Source: JBQTIP01 sp052388025 (GTDB lineage Bacteria > Actinomycetota > UBA4738 > HRBIN12). From it: 8,209 bases of DNA. Shown in pieces: positions 6,161 to 8,209 of this stretch; position 1 is the stretch's first letter; each line of letters begins with the position of its first letter. Where the stretch lies: NCBI GenBank assembly GCA_052388025.1, contig JBQTIP010000274.1, forward strand, positions 1 through 8,209, in the 5' to 3' direction. The position numbers were made by a program, and so were the translations under genes. A model generated the notes under the pieces. The model was not told the origin of the DNA. It saw only the letters and a program-made list of their open reading frames with translations, and ran no database searches.

Positions 6161-6205
6161 TCGGAGCGATATATTCAACCGATATATCGAACCGATACGA
6201 ACGGG
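6154..6205 (+). repeat. Operator-like array of 13-bp repeats and palindromes
   Basis: Four 13-bp units run head to tail at 6154, 6167, 6180 and 6193. The middle two are CGATATATTCAAC and CGATATATCGAAC; the outer two are degenerate (GTATATATCGGAG and CGATACGAACGGG). Superimposed on them are ATATATCG-GAG-CGATATAT (6156-6174, perfect 8-bp arms) and the 10-bp palindrome CGATATATCG (6180-6189), with centres about 20 bp apart. CGATATAT at 6167-6174 can also pair with 6182-6189. The patch is strikingly AT-rich for this DNA. It covers the -10 box and start site of the PadR promoter, and PadR proteins commonly repress their own genes, so an autorepressor operator is the natural inference. Confidence 0.65.
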
Positions 6206-6222
6206 AAGGAACGAACCACCGG

Positions 6223-6804
6223 ATGCTGGAGCTCGCGATCCTCGGATTGCTGAAAGAGCGGTCGATGCACGGCTACCAGCTCTCCAAGCGGCTCACCGAC
6301 ACGCTGGGGGGCTTCTGGCGGGTCTCATACGGCTCGCTTTACCCGTCGCTCCGCCGCCTGGAGCGTGAGGGCGCGGTCGAGAAGGTCTTCTCGGAGGAGG
6401 AGATCGGCCGACGCAAGAACGTCTACCGCATCACCGACAAGGGCGAACGGCTCTTCCTCGAGCTGCTCCAAGAGGCGGGGCACGAATCGGGAGAGGAGAA
6501 CCGTTTCCGCGTTCGCCTCGCGTTCTTCAAGTACCTGGCGCCCGAGACACGCATCCGCCTGCTGGAGAAGCGGCGCGCGTACCTCGAGGAGCGTCTCTCC
6601 ACGATCAGGACGTCGCTCTCCGCCACGCGCGAGCGGTTCGACACATACACGCTCTCGCTCATGCAGCACGGCCGGGATTCCACCGAGCAGGACATCGCCT
6701 GGCTGGACGGCCTGATCCAGGCCGAACGTCATCAGACCAAGATTTCCAGGGGGGGTACGAAGCGCCGCCCGGCCACGCTTCGCAGAAAGGAGCGCACCAC
6801 ATGA
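6223..6804 (+). CDS. PadR family transcriptional regulator
   Basis: A 193-residue protein starts at ATG 6223. The upstream GAAGGA (6205-6210) is rather far (12 nt) but is the only candidate ribosome-binding site. Residues 1-80 are a canonical PadR winged helix: MLELAILGLLKERSMHGYQL, then the recognition-helix signature VSYGSLYPSLRRLEREGAVE and the wing GRRKNVYRITDKGERLF. Residues ~85-165 are long, charged helices (RLLEKRRAYLEERLSTIRTS) that form the dimerising PadR-like C-terminal domain of the longer subfamily. The Lys/Arg-rich tail is probably disordered. Known PadR proteins are dimeric repressors that release DNA on binding a small molecule; the ligand here is unknown. The stop overlaps the start of inositol-phosphate synthase by ATGA, so the two are co-translated, and the same pairing is known next to ino1 in mycobacteria. 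Autoregulation is inferred from the repeat array in its promoter. Confidence 0.92.
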   Translation: MLELAILGLLKERSMHGYQLSKRLTDTLGGFWRVSYGSLYPSLRRLEREGAVEKVFSEEEIGRRKNVYRITDKGERLFLELLQEAGHESGEENRFRVRLAFFKYLAPETRIRLLEKRRAYLEERLSTIRTSLSATRERFDTYTLSLMQHGRDSTEQDIAWLDGLIQAERHQTKISRGGTKRRPATLRRKERTT

Positions 6805-7922
6805 GCAAGATCCGTCTGGCAATCGCGGGCGTGGGCAACTGCGCCTCGTCGCTGGTCCAGGGGCTCGAGTACTACAAGGAGGCGACCCCCGGCGACGCGG
6901 TGCCGGGGCTGATGCACGTGACCCTCGGGCCCTACCACGTCTCCGACGTGGAGGTCGTGGCGGCCTTCGACGTCGACGCCAAGAAGGTCGGCAAGGACGT
7001 GGCCGAGGCCATCTTCTCCGAGCCGAACAACACGATCCGCTTCGCCGACGTCCCTCCGGCCGGCGTGGAGGTTCAGCGCGGACCGACCCTCGACGGCCTG
7101 GGCAAGTATTACCGCGAGGTCATACAGGAGTCCGAGCTGCCGCCGGTCGACGTGGCCGGGGCGCTCCGCGAGGCCGAGGCCGACGTCGTCGCCTCCTACC
7201 TCCCCGTCGGAAGCGAGGAGGGCGCGAGACACTATGCGCAGGCCGCGATCGTGGCCGGCGCGGGATTCGTGAACTGCATGCCGGTGTTCATCGCGTCGGA
7301 TCCGGAGTGGGCGCGGAAGTTCGCGAACGCGGGCGTGCCGATCGTCGGCGACGACATCAAGAGCCAGGTCGGCGCGACGATCGTCCACCGAGTGCTCGCC
7401 AAGCTATTCGAGGACCGCGGCGTGAAGCTCAACCGGACCTACCAGCTGAACTTCGGCGGCAACATGGACTTCATGAACATGCTGGAGCGCGAGCGACTCG
7501 CGTCGAAGAAGCTCTCGAAGACGCAGTCGGTTCAGAGCCAGCTCCGCAAGCGCCTCGACAACAAGGACATCCACATCGGACCGTCCGACCACGTGCCGTG
7601 GCTGGAGGACCGCAAGTGGGCGCAGATCCGGCTCGAGGGGCAGTCCTTCGGCGACGTGCCGCTCACCGTCGAGCTTAAGCTCGAGGTCTGGGACAGCCCG
7701 AACTCCGCCGGAATCGTGATCGACGCCGTGCGGTGCGCGAAGCTTGCGCTCGACCGCAGCGTCTCCGGTCCGCTGATCGGGCCCTCCGCCTACTTCATGA
7801 AGTCGCCGCCGGTGCAGTTCTCCGACGACGCGGCGCGCGAGATGGTGGAGGAGTTCATCCTGGGCAACGGCGCCTCGAAGGCCGCCGACTGGACGTCGTT
7901 CTTCGATACACAACCGGCCTGA
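6801..7922 (+). CDS. ino1: Myo-inositol-3-phosphate synthase
   Basis: A 373-residue cytosolic enzyme that converts glucose 6-phosphate to 1D-myo-inositol 3-phosphate with NAD+ as a catalytic cofactor. It is the first committed step to inositol, and in actinobacteria to phosphatidylinositol and mycothiol. The NAD-binding loop GVGNCASSLVQG is at residues 10-21. Other signatures are GDDIKSQVGAT (183-193), LNFGGNMDFMNML (216-228), SKTQSVQS (239-246), HIGPSDHVPWLEDRK (258-272) and KLEVWDSPNSAGIVIDAVR (293-311). These are the conserved substrate- and NAD-binding segments of the compact actinobacterial form, which is about 360-370 residues in Mycobacterium, so the gene is full length. The start ATG overlaps the padR stop (ATGA), and AAAGGAG (6784-6790) is well placed 10 nt upstream. 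It is transcribed with padR from the 6132 promoter. No frameshift or missing core motif is seen. Confidence 0.95.
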   Translation: MSKIRLAIAGVGNCASSLVQGLEYYKEATPGDAVPGLMHVTLGPYHVSDVEVVAAFDVDAKKVGKDVAEAIFSEPNNTIRFADVPPAGVEVQRGPTLDGLGKYYREVIQESELPPVDVAGALREAEADVVASYLPVGSEEGARHYAQAAIVAGAGFVNCMPVFIASDPEWARKFANAGVPIVGDDIKSQVGATIVHRVLAKLFEDRGVKLNRTYQLNFGGNMDFMNMLERERLASKKLSKTQSVQSQLRKRLDNKDIHIGPSDHVPWLEDRKWAQIRLEGQSFGDVPLTVELKLEVWDSPNSAGIVIDAVRCAKLALDRSVSGPLIGPSAYFMKSPPVQFSDDAAREMVEEFILGNGASKAADWTSFFDTQPA

Positions 7923-7926
7923 CCAA

Positions 7927-7955
7927 CCCGGCCGCGCCAAACCCAGCCGGCCGGG
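7927..7955 (+). terminator. GC hairpin after ino1
   Basis: CCCGGCCG (7927-7934) and CGGCCGGG (7948-7955) can form a perfect 8-bp stem with a 13-nt loop, starting 4 nt after the ino1 stop. No U-tract follows and the next gene begins 21 nt later, so it may attenuate rather than end transcription. Confidence 0.35.
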
Positions 7956-7975
7956 GCTCACATGAGGGCGTGCCG

Positions 7976-8209
7976 ATGAGCCCGGCGTTCGAGTGTGGCT
8001 GCGTCGGTTTCGTCGCGCCGGTAGAGCGCGCAGACGGGACGCGCGCGGTGCTCAAGATCAGCTACCTCGACGACGAGACGCGCCACGAGGGCGACGCGCT
8101 CGCGTTCTGGGACGGCGACGGCGCCGTGCGCTTGCTCGATGCGGACCCGGGCATCGGAGCACTTCTGCTGGAACGGCTGGAGCCGGGCACATCGCTCTTC
8201 GACCACCCC
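7976..8209 (+). CDS. Aminoglycoside (streptomycin 6-kinase-like) phosphotransferase, 5' part
   Basis: The first 78 codons are present; the gene runs off the window. ATG 7976 is preceded by GAGGG (7965-7969) at a good distance; GTG 7970 is in frame and also possible. The sequence FVAPVERADGTRAVLKISYL, then ETRHEGDALAFWDGDGAVRL and GALLLERLEPGTSLFD, matches the N-lobe of the aminoglycoside/hydroxyurea phosphotransferase family (APH(6) type). Lys27 of VLKIS should bind ATP phosphates, Glu38 is the helix-C partner and LLERLEPGTSL is the hinge. Members phosphorylate streptomycin or related aminocyclitols, but many chromosomal copies have unknown substrates. The N-terminus is some 20-30 residues shorter than I would expect for the family, and only 53 bp separate it from the ino1 stop, so no longer start can fit. 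Resistance activity is not shown by the sequence. Confidence 0.78.
   Translation, partial: MSPAFECGCVGFVAPVERADGTRAVLKISYLDDETRHEGDALAFWDGDGAVRLLDADPGIGALLLERLEPGTSLFDHP

Noticed and set aside
6732..7388. Minus-strand open frame of 218 codons opposite ino1
   Set aside because: It is antisense to a highly conserved enzyme and has no recognisable domain or start signal.

Overview
The window is high-GC DNA with strong G/C preference at third codon positions, two probable leaderless promoters and an actinobacterial-type myo-inositol-3-phosphate synthase preceded by a PadR regulator. This points to an actinomycete-related bacterium (Actinomycetota), probably an uncultured lineage. I cannot name a genus from sequence alone. 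No tRNA, rRNA, CRISPR array, transposase or phage gene was found.

Layout. (1) Positions 1-166 carry the 3' end of a plus-strand gene ending in a beta-propeller-like (YVTN/WD-type) repeat. (2) Positions 191-2946 form a minus-strand block, read from right to left: a small Cys/His zinc-finger-like protein, a sensor histidine kinase that lacks its usual N-terminal half, a four-helix membrane protein, and a larger six-helix membrane protein with an unusual Cys/His-containing C-terminal domain. The two membrane-protein genes only read through if three single missing bases are restored (near 1202, 584 and 345), so they are decaying or carry sequence errors. (3) A 306-bp non-coding stretch (2947-3252) separates this block from plus-strand genes for a GYD-domain protein (3253-3573) and a PAC2-family protein (3646-4509). 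(4) A GNAT acetyltransferase (4531-5391, minus) converges with PAC2 across a perfect hairpin and diverges from an FMN-binding, pyridoxamine-phosphate-oxidase-like protein (5463-6125, plus). (5) Positions 6132-7922 hold the clearest functional unit: a near-consensus promoter overlaid by an AT-rich array of 13-bp repeats and palindromes, a PadR-family repressor, and myo-inositol-3-phosphate synthase overlapping it by ATGA. (6) The right edge holds the 5' part of an aminoglycoside (streptomycin 6-kinase-like) phosphotransferase gene.

How they work together. The PadR-inositol synthase pair reads as an autoregulated operon setting the supply of inositol phosphate, which actinobacteria use for phosphatidylinositol and mycothiol. 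The minus-strand block looks like a former sensor-kinase/membrane-protein locus that has lost its response regulator and part of its kinase. The remaining genes are single housekeeping or stress-type enzymes with their own promoters. No complete new multi-gene system stands out. The points most worth following are the operator array, the zinc-finger/truncated-kinase junction and the unusual membrane protein.
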